Assembly (NCBI GenBank): GCA_963971575.1
Contig: OZ020615.1
Location: forward strand, 63,621,379-63,685,378
Origin: Liopterus haemorrhoidalis
Lineage: Eukaryota > Arthropoda > Insecta > Coleoptera > Dytiscidae
Direction: 5' to 3'
DNA: 64,000 nucleotides
Each line of letters begins with the position of its first letter. Position 1 is the stretch's first letter. The position numbers and the translations under genes are program-made. The notes under the pieces were generated by a model that was given only the letters and a program-made list of their open reading frames with translations, ran no database searches and had not been told where the DNA came from. Shown piece by piece: positions 54,568 to 64,000 of this stretch.

Positions 54568-55108
54568 TGAGTTGGATTGGATTTTTTTTATGAAGATAAT
54601 GATGTCACCAAGCAATCAAAGACGCATATACATAGCACTCAAATGTACGGATGTTGCTTGATTACCTAAATACGTCGTACGTCATAATACGTCCGATGGT
54701 CCATCCAATACGTTGAAATTGCTCAAAATATTATATTTACATTGGATCTTCTTGTGGTTAATGTCAAAAATTATAAATCGCCGAGAAGAAATATTTTAAA
54801 ACGAGTAATTTCGGTTATCTAATAGGGCAATGACGTAAATATGACACCAAAAATATTGCGTGGTAGTAATACAGTAGTCCGATTAATCCAATAGTGGTTT
54901 TCCAAGTCCAATCAGAGCATTTTTCACTGACAGAAAAACCACGGATTGAACTAATTTGTAATTGGTTGATGTTTTGGATACCGTTGTTGTCACAGGTGGA
55001 AGCCCATAACTAAAGTAGATTCTCATAACTTCATAAGTGAAGTAAAATAAAGCTTTCTAAACCTTCTTGCGTCAACTAATAGTTTTCGTTGATACCTTCT
55101 AAGTAGAT
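54568..55108. other. unassigned spacer
   Basis: No feature recognised. Confidence 0.35.
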
Positions 55109-55396
55109 TTAAGTTGCAGGTGCGCGCCGCTGCCGCTGATAGCGCCTGTAGTTGTGCAAGTATTGTGAGGATTGAAAAATCAACTCGCTTATTGGGTTGA
55201 TATATGAGGCGGTGTTTCGCGCGCGACTCTCCATATCGCCAGCGCTGATCTCCAGGTGAATTGACCGCAGATTCTCGCTCTCGAACACCACTACGCTATT
55301 CCAAACAGATAAACTGAATTTATCATTTCCACTTCTCAACCAACTATACAGATACAGAAATACCAACCATGAAAATACACATATCTGTTCTCTCAA
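55109..55396 (-). CDS. unrecognised 95-codon ORF, higher GC
   Basis: It starts MREQICVFSWLVFLYLYSWL (hydrophobic) and later reads FESENLRSIHLEISAGDMES. GC content is above the surroundings (cgccgctgccgctgatagcgcc at its 3' end). No domain is recognised and no splice or regulatory context is visible. It may be chance. Listed because it is one of few GC-richer open stretches. Confidence 0.2.
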   Translation of the reverse strand: MREQICVFSWLVFLYLYSWLRSGNDKFSLSVWNSVVVFESENLRSIHLEISAGDMESRARNTASYINPISELIFQSSQYLHNYRRYQRQRRAPAT

Positions 55397-55862
55397 GCGA
55401 ACATCGAAGGCTGGGGATACTTATGGTACCCTATGGATTTTGTTGGTAAATGTTTTCAGATTTTCCTAATTTATACGCGTTTATAAATTATTATTGTTAA
55501 ATATGGTGATACTGTAATGTACCGTTTATTTTTTAAACACATCCTAAAGGATAATCGTTCCCTTGTCTCATAATTGTAGCATTTTTACGCCTGTAAACAC
55601 AGTTGACGAGAAAATCTAATACCTAGTCGCTTCGAAATAGCAGTTTTTCAATCAAAAAATCCTTTATTTTTTGAACAAGCACTTCAATTTACATACTTGA
55701 TTTGAACTGAAAATTTGAAACAATACTCCATAAAAACAACCATGAAAAATTTGATCAAAGCACTCAAAAAAAATATAAATTAAACATCACTGAACCGTTA
55801 TCGTTGCTTTCGGTTTCTTACAAAATTATATCGATATTGTTTGATCCTGAAATTATAATAAC

Positions 55863-55937
55863 TTATAAATTCATCTCTAGCATCCGCATTCCTCTAACTA
55901 GTAACGTTTTTAAGTTATACGTGATGTTTAAAAATTC
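55863..55937 (+). repeat. left ~75-bp direct repeat around an RTE fragment
   Basis: Contains tctagcatccgc and ctaactagtaacgtttttaa. A near copy lies at 56771-56845, on the other side of the RTE-like fragment. Confidence 0.8.
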
Positions 55938-55984
55938 AAATATTTTGTTGCTATTTCATGTCAATAACATAGTACTAAAATAAA

Positions 55985-56640
55985 AATAGATGACAAAATA
56001 ATAGAACAGGTAGGAAAATTCAAATACCTAGTCACAGTCTTCGCGGAAGATGGAAAAATGGACTAAGAAATTATGGAAAGAATAAGCGCAGCAGGAAGAT
56101 TGTTCAATAGCATCAAAGCATCGTTCTTAATTAAAAAAGAAATACCAACTAACATCAAGGTAGAGATCTTCAAAAAAGTGACAGTACCAATTTTAACATA
56201 CGACCCCGAATCCTAGACAACTACAGAGACGCACAGGTCTAAAATAAGAAGCTCTGAAATAAGATTTATAAGGAAAACCGAAGGTAAAACAATATTGGAC
56301 AGAATAAGAAATGAAGTATTTAGAGAAAAACTAGGCCCAAAACCAGTAGAGACTATAATAGAAGAAGGATAGCTAAGATGGCTGGGACATATACACAGAG
56401 AAGTGAAGACAAAATAGTAAAAAGAGTTTTTGAAGAAAGAACAGTGAAGAAAGTTAGACGAGGAAGATTGAGAAAAACCTGGCACCAAGAAACAAAAGAA
56501 GCTGCAACGAAGAGAGGCGTAAAGTGGAAGGAGATAAGAAAATATACAAAGGACAGAACACGATGGAAAGAAGTATGGAGAACAACACCAGAAAATAAGT
56601 AACTCAACCATAGCCTTACACCGCAAGGTAGAAAGGCTTC
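55985..56640 (+). pseudogene. RTE-like retrotransposon Pol C-terminus, decayed
   Basis: Blocks in order: EQVGKFKYLVTVFAEDGKMD, ERISAAGRLFNSIKASFL, SEIRFIRKTEGKTILDRIRN, FREKLGPKPVETIIEEG, LRWLGHIHREV, then in another frame RRGRLRKTWHQETKEAATKR and WKEIRKYTKDRTRWKEVW. This KYLG ... RIRNE ... LKWLGH ... RPRKTW ... WKEVW order is that of RTE/BovB-group elements after the RT core. The catalytic region is absent. Several stops. Confidence 0.75.
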
Positions 56641-56770
56641 AGGATTAAGAAAGTAAGTAAACATATTAATTCTTCGGCGGAGACCAAAATAAATACACTT
56701 ATAAAACCTGACTGCGCACAAAATTTATAGGATTTTTTTTTTGTTTTTTGGGACAAATTGTTGATTTGTG

Positions 56771-56845
56771 CTTTACAAATTCATTTCTAGCATCCGCGTT
56801 CTTCTAACTAGTAACGTTTTTAAGTTATACGTGATTTTTGAAACT
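56771..56845 (+). repeat. right ~75-bp direct repeat around an RTE fragment
   Basis: Partner of 55863-55937, with a few substitutions. Confidence 0.8.
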
Positions 56846-56849
56846 TCAT

Positions 56850-57056
56850 TTATGACCGCTCGAGGAAACGCGTTTAGGCCTTTTCTCGAACGTTCTGGAG
56901 TTAAGCAGAGTGACTTGAAGCACTCCAAGCTTGCTTCCCGAACCCAGTTCTGGTAATTGGAGGTAAGCAAAAGTATTTTGGTGGAGCGTTCAAGTAGATT
57001 TGAACCCGCATCCGTTTGTTCTATAGGCAACCATCTTATCACAAAACCACGACAAC
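56850..57056 (-). mobile_element. possible tRNA-derived SINE
   Basis: On the minus strand the head (about 56990-57056) has GTGATAAGATGGTTGCC as a poor A box and GCGGGTTCAAATCTAC as a good B box. The body continues toward 56850 without a clear tail. One copy only, so tentative. Confidence 0.35.
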
Positions 57057-57059
57057 TTT

Positions 57060-57738
57060 CTTATTTAATTTATATTTATACTAAAATTTATTTTAAGAAA
57101 ATCCAATTGTTCTATTTACACTTGCTGTCATAAATTTGTATGAAAATAGCCCTGGCGACCTCACTTCAAGTAATAACAGTTCCGAATAATTTTGGTAATA
57201 ATTTAAAAAGTAAATTGTCCAAAAATATTGTAGTGCAGATGTGTTTTGCAGTACCTGTTGACATTATTATGTCTAAGTCTTTGTCTGAATATTTATTAAG
57301 AAAATTTTGTCGCTTTTATGATTCTGGCAAATAGTTTTGGCAAACAAAACCACTAGACAAACAGTTAAAAATATTTACTTTATTGTTTTCAAATTATTAC
57401 TAGTCATAATATTGTTGACTAGAATCAGTGGTTAGTTTGATTTACCTAGAAATTATTTTTAGATAAATAAATGGGTTGTGGGACGCATTTTTTGGAACTT
57501 ACAACGTAATTAAGTGACGGAACTGAAGACAATACTATAAACATGAGAAAGGCCAGGATTAAACTGAACAGGATTACTTATTTTAAAGCCTCTTTATATA
57601 CAATATTTTTAGTTTTACCATTAGACGCTAACAGGTAAAGGTTATTAATATAGAAGCGAACACGCTACATCTAATTGCTCATGCGAGAAGCATGGACTCC
57701 GCAAATTAACGCAAGCTACTTTCAGAGTTTGAGATATG
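57060..57738. other. unassigned spacer
   Basis: A 64-codon frame at 57140-57334 has no recognised domain. Confidence 0.35.
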
Positions 57739-57740
57739 TA

Positions 57741-59031
57741 AATGTGGGTGATCCAAATTGGACTCCGGGATTTGAATTGCGCGCCATTTTCGTTCAATGA
57801 ATGTTAGAAGTTTGCATTTTTACAGTTAGTATCTAAACATATTGCAAATTCATCATGGCGCCGTATACTGTGCAGCAACACTTAAATAAGTGCAAGTTTA
57901 TTATGAAAACAGGCGATCAGTTACGATTACGCGAAGAAAACTTCGCCTACTTTTTGGACGGAATAATGTTCCAAGTGAGCGTGCAACTCGTGAACTGCTG
58001 CAAAAATTTGAAACAAGTGGTATGCTTATTGATACACCAAAAGTTCGCTATCAATGCAGAGGTCGTTCAGGTGAAAATATTGCTCGTATACGTCATAGTG
58101 TGCAAGAAGAACCAAGCACGTTAATCCGTCATCGTTCACAGCAATTGAATCTTTCATATGGCACTACTCAACGAATTAAAAAAAAGACCTGCATTTAAAG
58201 GCGTATAAAATTCAACTGACGCAAGAACTGAAAACAGCAGACCACCAGAAACGCCGTACATTTGTGAACTAGGTTTTAGAAAACACAGAAGTTGATGCTG
58301 CTTTTTGCAAAAAAATCATATGGAGCGATGAAGCTCATTTTCTTTTGAATTGGTTTTTATTCGCCAAAATTGTCGCATCTGGGGTAGTGAAACTCCACAT
58401 GCTATTCAAGAAAAACCAAGGCATCCACAAAAATGTTTAGTGTGAATTATGGGCTGGAGGAATAATTGGCCCGTACTTTTTTGAGGACGAAGCTGGTAAC
58501 GCTGTTACTGTCAATGGTGTACGCTATCGGGAGATGCTAAACAACTGTTTTTTCAATGAAACCAACGATTAGAACTCAAATGACATATGGTTTCAGCAGG
58601 ATGGAGCTACATGTCACACAGCATGTGAAACACTTACTTTACTTCAAACCAAATTTCCTGGTCATGTTGTCTCCCAGAGGGGCAACATCAATTGGCCAGT
58701 GAGGTCTTGCGATCTAACCCCATTAGACTTTTTTCTCTGGGGCTATTTGAAGGAAAGGGTCTATGTCAACAAGCCTGCTACGATTCCAAAACTAAAAGAG
58801 AACATCAGACGTTCAATTGACGAAATCGAACCGCATTTATTGGAAACGATTACGGAAAACTTCGATAAAGAATGGTATCATGTCAGCGGAGTCGTGGAGG
58901 GCATTTGGCCGACATCATATTTCATAAATAAAAGTCTGTACTTTACGCTAATAACAATAAAATTCGGAATTTTCCAATTAGTTGTGTTTTATTCAAAAAA
59001 CAAATACTAGAGTCCAAATTGGATCACCCTT
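57741..59031 (+). mobile_element. near full-length Tc1/mariner-like element
   Basis: Inverted ends GGGTGATCCAAATTGGACTC and the complement, with TA on both sides (57739-57740, 59032-59033). 1.29 kb, a normal length. It contains the decayed transposase below. Confidence 0.9.
57855..58990 (+). pseudogene. Tc1/mariner-like transposase, nearly full length but frameshifted
   Basis: The ATG at 57855 opens MAPYTVQQHLNKCKFIMKTG, then the frame shifts. NNVPSERATRELLQKFETSG, RGRSGENIARIRHSVQEEPS and RSQQLNLSYGTTQRI (two HTH modules) follow, then IWSDEAHFLLN (first Asp), ELWAGGIIGPYFFEDEAGNA, IWFQQDGATCHTA (second Asp), SCDLTPLDFFLWGYLKERVY (third acidic block), and ENIRRSIDEIEPHLLETITE near the end. 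A few stops and at least two frameshifts disable it. The order is that of a DDD/DDE Tc1/mariner enzyme acting at TA sites. The element at 16663-18389 is a deleted relative. Confidence 0.9.
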
Positions 59032-59033
59032 TA

Positions 59034-59738
59034 CTACAATATTACACTCGGATGATATCAACCCTGGCCTACGACTAGGGTGGTAAACTTCATCCTCGTG
59101 AATGATATGCTTAGTGAATAAAATACTAATAATAACCATGCAGTTATCTTCATTTTGTAACTATGCCATACTCATTGTTATTTCTTAGTTTCCCATACTA
59201 CCCACCCCTCTTAAACCCAGAGCTAAAACTGTTGAATCTGTAACGTTTAGTTGGAGTATTGACTAGATGGTGTTCAGGTCATGTTAGCTGCAGTTGTGTT
59301 GAAGCTGTAACGCTAGCTGTAGCAGAGATATGAGTCTTGAATATTTGATGACCGCGGTTCAGATGAGTTTCAGCCCGGGTCGGAATGCTGGTGGCAGAGG
59401 GGAGTTACCTGCACTGAGGGACGCGGGGGGGGGGCGAACTCTCTGATGGAAACACTCTGGCAAGGAGTATTGATTAACCATGGACGGGGTTTCCAACACG
59501 AATGGACCATAACAGATTCTCAACAAATCTCAAAACAAGAATCTCCAAAAGTACAACAATATCTTCAAAAAGAAATGATACATATTGAGGAGACACAGGA
59601 GTGTTACATCTTGCTTAAGTGTCAGATCTTTCCAGTCTTACAAAAAGTCACTTATATGCTGCATAAACATTTGCGCTTTGTAATTTTTTGACGAGATGTG
59701 AACAAACCAAATAAAAATCTGTAGTGCTACTGTAAAGT
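59034..59738. other. unassigned spacer
   Basis: A G run of about ten at 59427-59436. A 81-codon frame at 59446-59691 has no recognised domain. Confidence 0.35.
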
Positions 59739-59743
59739 CTTAA

Positions 59744-60214
59744 CTGGGAAACAGAATGCAAAGAGTTCTACGGCGCGTTGACGGCATTCGGACGGCGCTA
59801 TCTGTCAGAAGAAAGTTAAAACCAAGCTGTCGTACGCAAGTGCACAGAATGTGTAACGTCCTAGCGGCGTCGAACGCCGTTGATACTGAATGTTCGTCAA
59901 CTTCCAACTTTTTACTCCATTGAACGTTGACGCAGAACACCTAACCTCAGTTTTTACTGAATGGTAAAGTGTTTGTATGTATAAATAACTTGCATACAAC
60001 ATAAATAACATCACACACAAGTCTTCATCATCCATTATACTTTTAATAAAAGAAAGCGCACGTATAAACACAGATATAGGTTGTCAATTGACACTTGACG
60101 GCGTTAAAAATTATTGCATTGGGTGCAGGCGAAAATTCTCAACGGCGCTAAAGCAACGCCGTCGCAAATGACGGCGCGTGACGGCGTAGAGCGCTGTGCA
60201 TTCTGTTCCAGGCT
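59744..60214 (-). mobile_element. 471-bp element with ACGGCG repeats (copy C2)
   Basis: Same length and ends as copy C1, opposite orientation. Exact TTAA at both edges (59740-59743 and 60215-60218). The right flank TTA is shared with the next MITE. Confidence 0.85.
59805..60035 (-). CDS. short ORF inside copy C2
   Basis: Starts MDDEDLCVMLFMLYASYLYI, as in C1, and stays identical or nearly so for about 55 residues through TFNGVKSWKLTNIQYQRRS before diverging. See copy C1 for the interpretation. Confidence 0.35.
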   Translation of the reverse strand: MDDEDLCVMLFMLYASYLYIQTLYHSVKTEVRCSASTFNGVKSWKLTNIQYQRRSTPLGRYTFCALAYDSLVLTFF

Positions 60215-60217
60215 TTA

Positions 60218-60732
60218 AGTCCGTTCTACATTATACTTATTTCAATACTCTCCACTCTGACGTCATTCCTTTTGATACTACAGAATATAGTTGGAAGAAA
60301 AAAAAATAAGAGACAGCGATACCTTCCATCTTTTATTACTTTGTGATACTCTTCACTGCCAACTTAAATTTTAGGTTCAGGTGACAGACAACAGTTTGGT
60401 TATAGAACCAATTCTAGTAACCAATTTATAAATATTGTTTAATTGTGCTAAGTTTATATTTAATTATATATTCTAAATAAACTTCTTATCAACTTAATAA
60501 ACTTCTAAAAGTTAAGTTGTAAACAAAAACTAAAACATTGGTAGTTGGTACGACTGAGAAGTATACAAGTGTCATCCAAAAATTTGACCGGAGCTAGTTT
60601 TGAAAATAGTGTAGTTTGTAGTGTAGCATCGAAAGTTGGAAGGTAGAATTGTGTTTCACATTATACTTTTTACGTCAGTACTACGCAAAAAATCTGTAAT
60701 GCTACGCAAAAAAGTATAATGTAGAACGAACT
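60218..60732. mobile_element. Harbinger-type MITE with TTA duplication
   Basis: Ends AGTCCGTTCTACATTATACT and the complement of AGTTCGTTCTACATTATACT. TTA at 60215-60217 and 60733-60735. 515 bp, non-coding. Confidence 0.85.
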
Positions 60733-60919
60733 TTACATATTGCTCTATTAAAAAATAGTAGCCCATGGGCCACCAGTGGCCCGCGACTGCTGTAGGAAAG
60801 ATAAAAATTGTTTTTATAATAAAACCCAAGTATTCCAGTACGAAAAAAAAATCAAATCGGTTTATTAATTTACTTTTGTATCACACCAGGGAGTCGTGCT
60901 AGCCTAAGAAGGTCTAATA

Positions 60920-61061
60920 TTATGTTTCCCAAACTGTGCTCCGCGGAGCACTCGGAGCGTCTACTAGTGCTCCGTGATCTACTAGTGCTGTTATATATAT
61001 AGCAATGATAGTGCTCCGCGACGAATTCATCTCCGAGGCTCAAAAAGTTTGCGAAACTCTG
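60920..61061. mobile_element. 142-bp hAT-type MITE
   Basis: GTTTCCCAAACTGTGCTCCG on the left and AGTTTGCGAAACTCTG on the right are inverted ends of the common hAT type CAGNGTTTC. Exact 8-bp duplications GTCTAATA at 60912-60919 and 61062-61069. Inside are cgcggagcac-type palindromes. Confidence 0.85.
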
Positions 61062-61079
61062 GTCTAATATATCCATCAC

Positions 61080-61600
61080 TGAAATATTTTTAATAATCTA
61101 TTCATTAATTTGTTTTTGCGACACACTAGAAGGTCGCGCCTCCCCGTTTTAAAAACATTGATATCTAATATATAAAGCGCAATGTATGATTGTGTGTGGG
61201 AATATTAGGCTTCGTGTCAAGTCGTAAGACTTTGTGAAATTGACCTACTCTGCTAAATAAGTGTTACACGTTACACGTACCAGTTGATGACAGATCGTAC
61301 GCAATGTACGTACACTGTTAAAACCCTATATAAAAATATTTTGATATATTAAACACTCTTAAATTAAATAACTAAAATCGAAGATAACGTATGTTGGTAT
61401 TTAACCCATCATTGAAATAATTTGTTTTTTTTTTTTGCAGCAATCATTTATTTTTTCCGAATTAAAACATTTTTGATAAATTAAACTCTCATAAATTAAA
61501 AATATTCCATAAAATGAGAATTTTTAAACTTTTTTTAATGTGTATATGCTTAATAAACTTTATTTTTCTCCCAGGTAACGGGTATTTCTGCTAATAGCTA
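61080..61600. other. unassigned AT-rich spacer
   Basis: Nothing recognised beyond T and A runs. Confidence 0.35.
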
Positions 61601-61812
61601 GTAGCTAGTAACTCGTGCCATTGATATCAAAACCTTAAATATGAAGTTTCATAAAAATCCTTTTAGCCGAATTTGCTCTTCACGTGTACACAGACAGACG
61701 GACGGACAGACGGACAGACCGACAGACATCATGCAAAAAATAGTCAAAACGTTATGTAGGGACCTTAATTCGTAGAGATCCATTGAAATCTCGAAATGTC
61801 CAAATCGGTATA

Positions 61813-62548
61813 CCAGGGATGTTTCCTAAATTCTGGTAATTGTGCTATAATTAAATTACGCTGAACTTATAGGCAATGTTATTGGTGCCAGACAAATCTT
61901 GACATGTTTATGCAAGTATCTAGTGCAATATTGTTCAGTCTGATTTAGGTGTTCGACTGATATAGATGCGTTTTCATAGCACTGTTTTTGTAACCATGGA
62001 AGACGCAGCAAAATCTCAAAGAGCAATAATTTTCTTTTTGTGGAAAGAAGGTGTGAAAACATCAGAAATTATTCAGCGTCTGCAAGGAGTATTTGGTGAG
62101 TGAATCCAAAAGTACTGTTTATCGGTGGATCGATCGTTTTAAAACCGGTAGAACATCACTAGAAGATCCACGCAGTGGGCGCCCAAGCACCTCGGTAAAT
62201 GAAAGAAACATTACTGCCGTCGAAGAGGATAGGCGAATGACTATTCGTCAAATTAGTGTGCGCCTAGAGATAGGTACACGACAAGTTCATGACATCTTGC
62301 ATGATTGTTTAGGTGTTAGCAAGGTTTCGCCGCGCTGGGTGCTAAGGCTGTTGGGACCAGAACAGAAACTCAATAGGAGAAACCGAAAAAGTTCTTTGAG
62401 GATGGCTTAAAAAAATTAGTCTATCTTTGGGATAAATGCATTCAGTTAAATGGAGATTATGTTGAAAAACTACATTGTAATATTAACGAAAATTAACAAA
62501 ATAATAAAAATTATATCTAAATTCCCAGAACTTTGGAAACATCCCTCG
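61813..62548 (+). mobile_element. internally deleted mariner derivative encoding only the HTH part (copy 2)
   Basis: Ends CCAGGGATGTTTCC and GGAAACATCCCTCG with TA flanks (61811-61812, 62549-62550). The empty site is visible in repeat copy Q1. Same internal deletion as 37400-38129. Confidence 0.9.
61996..62408 (+). pseudogene. mariner HTH-only protein (copy 2)
   Basis: From the ATG at 61996: MEDAAKSQRAIIFFLWKEGV, KTSEIIQRLQGVFGE and a stop caused by a small deletion. The next frame (from 62093) continues SKSTVYRWIDRFKTGRTSLE, DPRSGRPSTSVNERNITAV, EEDRRMTIRQISVRLEIGTR and QVHDILHDCLGVSKVSPRWV, and stops at 62408. Copy 2 keeps residues that copy 1 lost and the reverse, so a complete HTH protein was once present. 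Confidence 0.8.
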
Positions 62549-62600
62549 TAATCACAAAACCTCCCTTATATACGTTGGCGGTCGGTAAAATATATATATT

Positions 62601-63080
62601 TATAATTAATACAATTTTAAATTTTATTGTATCTCTCTTGTATTGATATCTTTCGTGTATATGTAACTTCTTAACTTCATGTTACCCTATCCTGTGATTG
62701 TTTAAATTCATCCCTACCCCAATTTCTAATCCCTTCAAAGTTGGTCTTAATCGAAAGAGCGAAGTGGTATCTCTAACACTGGGCACGTAGCAGGTTCCCA
62801 TCTCGTGAAATGGCTACTTGGTTTATTACATGGAGACTGTGAAAGCCCTTTGTTGCCGTAGATATCGATCCCTCTCCCCCACCAACATCAGAACACAGCC
62901 ATGGCGCAACAACCCAAATCTAATCGTGCCAAACAATGGACCTAATGAAAAGTTTTACTCTCAAGAGATATCATATTGCTAAACTATTTTATAAATTATT
63001 AATTCATTACCAACGTATTATATCAAGTTCTACCAGGGTTACCTTTTAAGTTTTTACATAAACTAACAAAGAAATTTTTT
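62601..63080. other. unassigned spacer
   Basis: No feature recognised. Confidence 0.35.
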
Positions 63081-63084
63081 TTTT

Positions 63085-63304
63085 GTTCGAACTGTTTTAT
63101 TGCTTTTTAAAATATTCGCTTTTAAGATTTATGCATGCGTTCAGACCAATTCTCGAAACATTTTTTCCACTCTGAAGTTGGTATCTCAAAAAGATGGTTT
63201 TCGAAAGCTTCAACAGTTTCTTGAGGTGATGAAAATCGCTGTCCACGCATTTTTGTTTGACATTGGGGAACAAAAAGAAGATGTTTTTCTCCTTCAATAA
63301 TCAA
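63085..63304 (-). pseudogene. mariner transposase C-terminus (SETMAR-like lineage)
   Basis: Minus strand, two frames: NIFFLFPNVKQK then MRGQRFSSPQETVEAFENHL, FEIPTSEWKKCFENWSERMH and INLKSEYFKKQ. Corresponds to the last 60-70 residues of the lineage seen at 46330-47175. Confidence 0.8.
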
Positions 63305-63386
63305 TTATTTGACGTGCTTTTAGAGCTTGCATTGTCATGATGAAGAACGAAGTGACGTTTTTGGTTGTTTTTGGTTGCCTCCATGG

Positions 63387-63620
63387 TAGGGTGACCATTC
63401 GTCCCGCATTTAGCGGGACGTCCCGCATTTTGAATTGGTGTCCCCAGGGCTGAATATTGCTCTGTACTTATATTTGGGAGGTGAAGACCTTTTTTTGCTC
63501 TTTACTTATATTTGGGAGGTGAGGACCTTTATTTTGTTTGCTCTTCACTTATATTTCGGAAGTGACGACCTTTTTTTTGCTCCGTCTCGCATTGCCGTCT
63601 CCAAGAAAATGGTCACCCTA
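63387..63620. mobile_element. hAT-type MITE with internal minisatellite (copy A5)
   Basis: Perfect ends TAGGGTGACCATT and AATGGTCACCCTA, exact 8-bp duplications CTCCATGG at 63379-63386 and 63621-63628. Inside are about three units of the ~37-bp minisatellite (gctcttcacttatatttgg) and, near the left, a cccgcatttagcgggacg hairpin. Confidence 0.95.
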
Positions 63621-63716
63621 CTCCATGGCCATAACTTTTATAATGACGGGCCAGACCGTGTCAAAAGTGGTTTGCCATTTACCTTAATGGCCCGGTTACA
63701 CGATGCCAGTAACTCG

Positions 63717-63754
63717 TGCAAGTACTGGCACAAGTACTTGTGCCAGTACTTGCA
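63717..63754. repeat. 38-bp perfect palindrome
   Basis: TGCAAGTACTGGCACAAGT and its exact complement meet at 63735/63736. It lies just inside a GGCCCGGTTACACGA stretch (63689 on) that looks like the start of a TIR element running off the window, so the palindrome may be part of its subterminal region. Confidence 0.9.
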
Positions 63755-64000
63755 CAAGCGTTTTGTCGTTTACACGTATTCTAGTATCTTATTTAAGTAA
63801 CCTTGCAAAGAACCCGAAACACACTGCAAAATGTAGATGCTTCCAATTATTTTTTATGCGTAAAACCGTCGTTTTAACGCGCCAATTTTCGATGTTTAAC
63901 CTAATTTTATGTATTTTATGCGTACGTCTTTCTAAACAAAAATGAACCGGCGCCAAAAACTACATTTATTAAAAAAAGGTGTGAAAAAGTTAGTTTTTGT

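Larger units (their letters stand above)
61600..62600 (+). repeat. dispersed repeat with CAGA/CGGA run (copy Q2), interrupted
   Basis: Matches 19175-19520 on both sides of a mariner derivative inserted at 61813-62548: left part to caaatcggta, right part from atcacaaaacctccc to gttggcggtcggtaaa. Confidence 0.8.

Noticed and set aside
56213..56721. Two long minus-strand ORFs (Ser/Phe/Cys-rich)
   Set aside because: They are antisense shadows of the Lys/Arg/Glu-rich RTE-like protein on the plus strand.

Overview
The window is AT-rich eukaryotic nuclear DNA, most likely from an insect. This rests on the transposon families seen: several mariner-like transposases, a DUF4817-type Tc1/mariner transposase, CR1/Jockey-like, RTE-like and R2/R4-like non-LTR retrotransposons, hAT and Harbinger-like MITEs, and tRNA-derived repeats. 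I do not narrow the species further. I found no host protein-coding gene that I can defend. The only conventional gene candidate is a tRNA-Ala at 6509-6580. Almost everything else is transposon coding remnant, MITE, satellite, foldback element or unassigned AT-rich spacer.

Layout. 0-6 kb: a retrotransposon nested in a mariner-like gene, a THAP exon fragment, a hAT MITE, a deleted THAP-element copy, and a 1-kb foldback element flanked by 69-bp direct repeats and itself carrying a palindromic MITE. 6-14 kb: tRNA-Ala; a THAP-bearing element (8.08-9.37 kb) interrupted by a 471-bp element with about ten ACGGCG hexamers; a hAT MITE; a satellite of about 177 bp; a hAT MITE with perfect 8-bp target duplication. 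14-19 kb: two mariner remnants, then a third whose reading frame is split by a 1-kb insertion with an 8-bp duplication. 21-28 kb: a 1-kb TIR element, two copies of a 1-kb repeat whose internal tRNA-like module differs between copies (Arg-UCU-like versus Glu-UUC-like), several MITEs and a 73-bp tandem repeat. 28-34 kb: MITEs, a deleted mariner carrying a second kind of THAP element, an R2/R4-like ORF 3' end and a CR1-like 3' end flanked by an exact 27-bp duplication. 34.7-35.8 kb: a repeat of about 290 bp. 37-41 kb: an HTH-only mariner derivative, and another mariner derivative with two elements nested in it. 41.4-42.8 kb: the best preserved retrotransposon fragment (open for about 375 codons). 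44-56 kb: further retrotransposon and mariner pieces and a 2-kb hAT element. 57-64 kb: a near full-length mariner-like element, second copies of the ACGGCG element and the HTH-only mariner, more MITEs, and a 38-bp perfect palindrome.

Nothing works together as a pathway. The region is a transposon graveyard whose interest lies in nesting order, target duplications and recurring non-autonomous designs. Those designs are DNA elements that keep only a DNA-binding domain (THAP or HTH), hAT MITEs of two terminal types sharing one minisatellite, and a repeat with exchanged tRNA-like heads. All family assignments come from reading translated motifs and termini by eye. No database search was possible.
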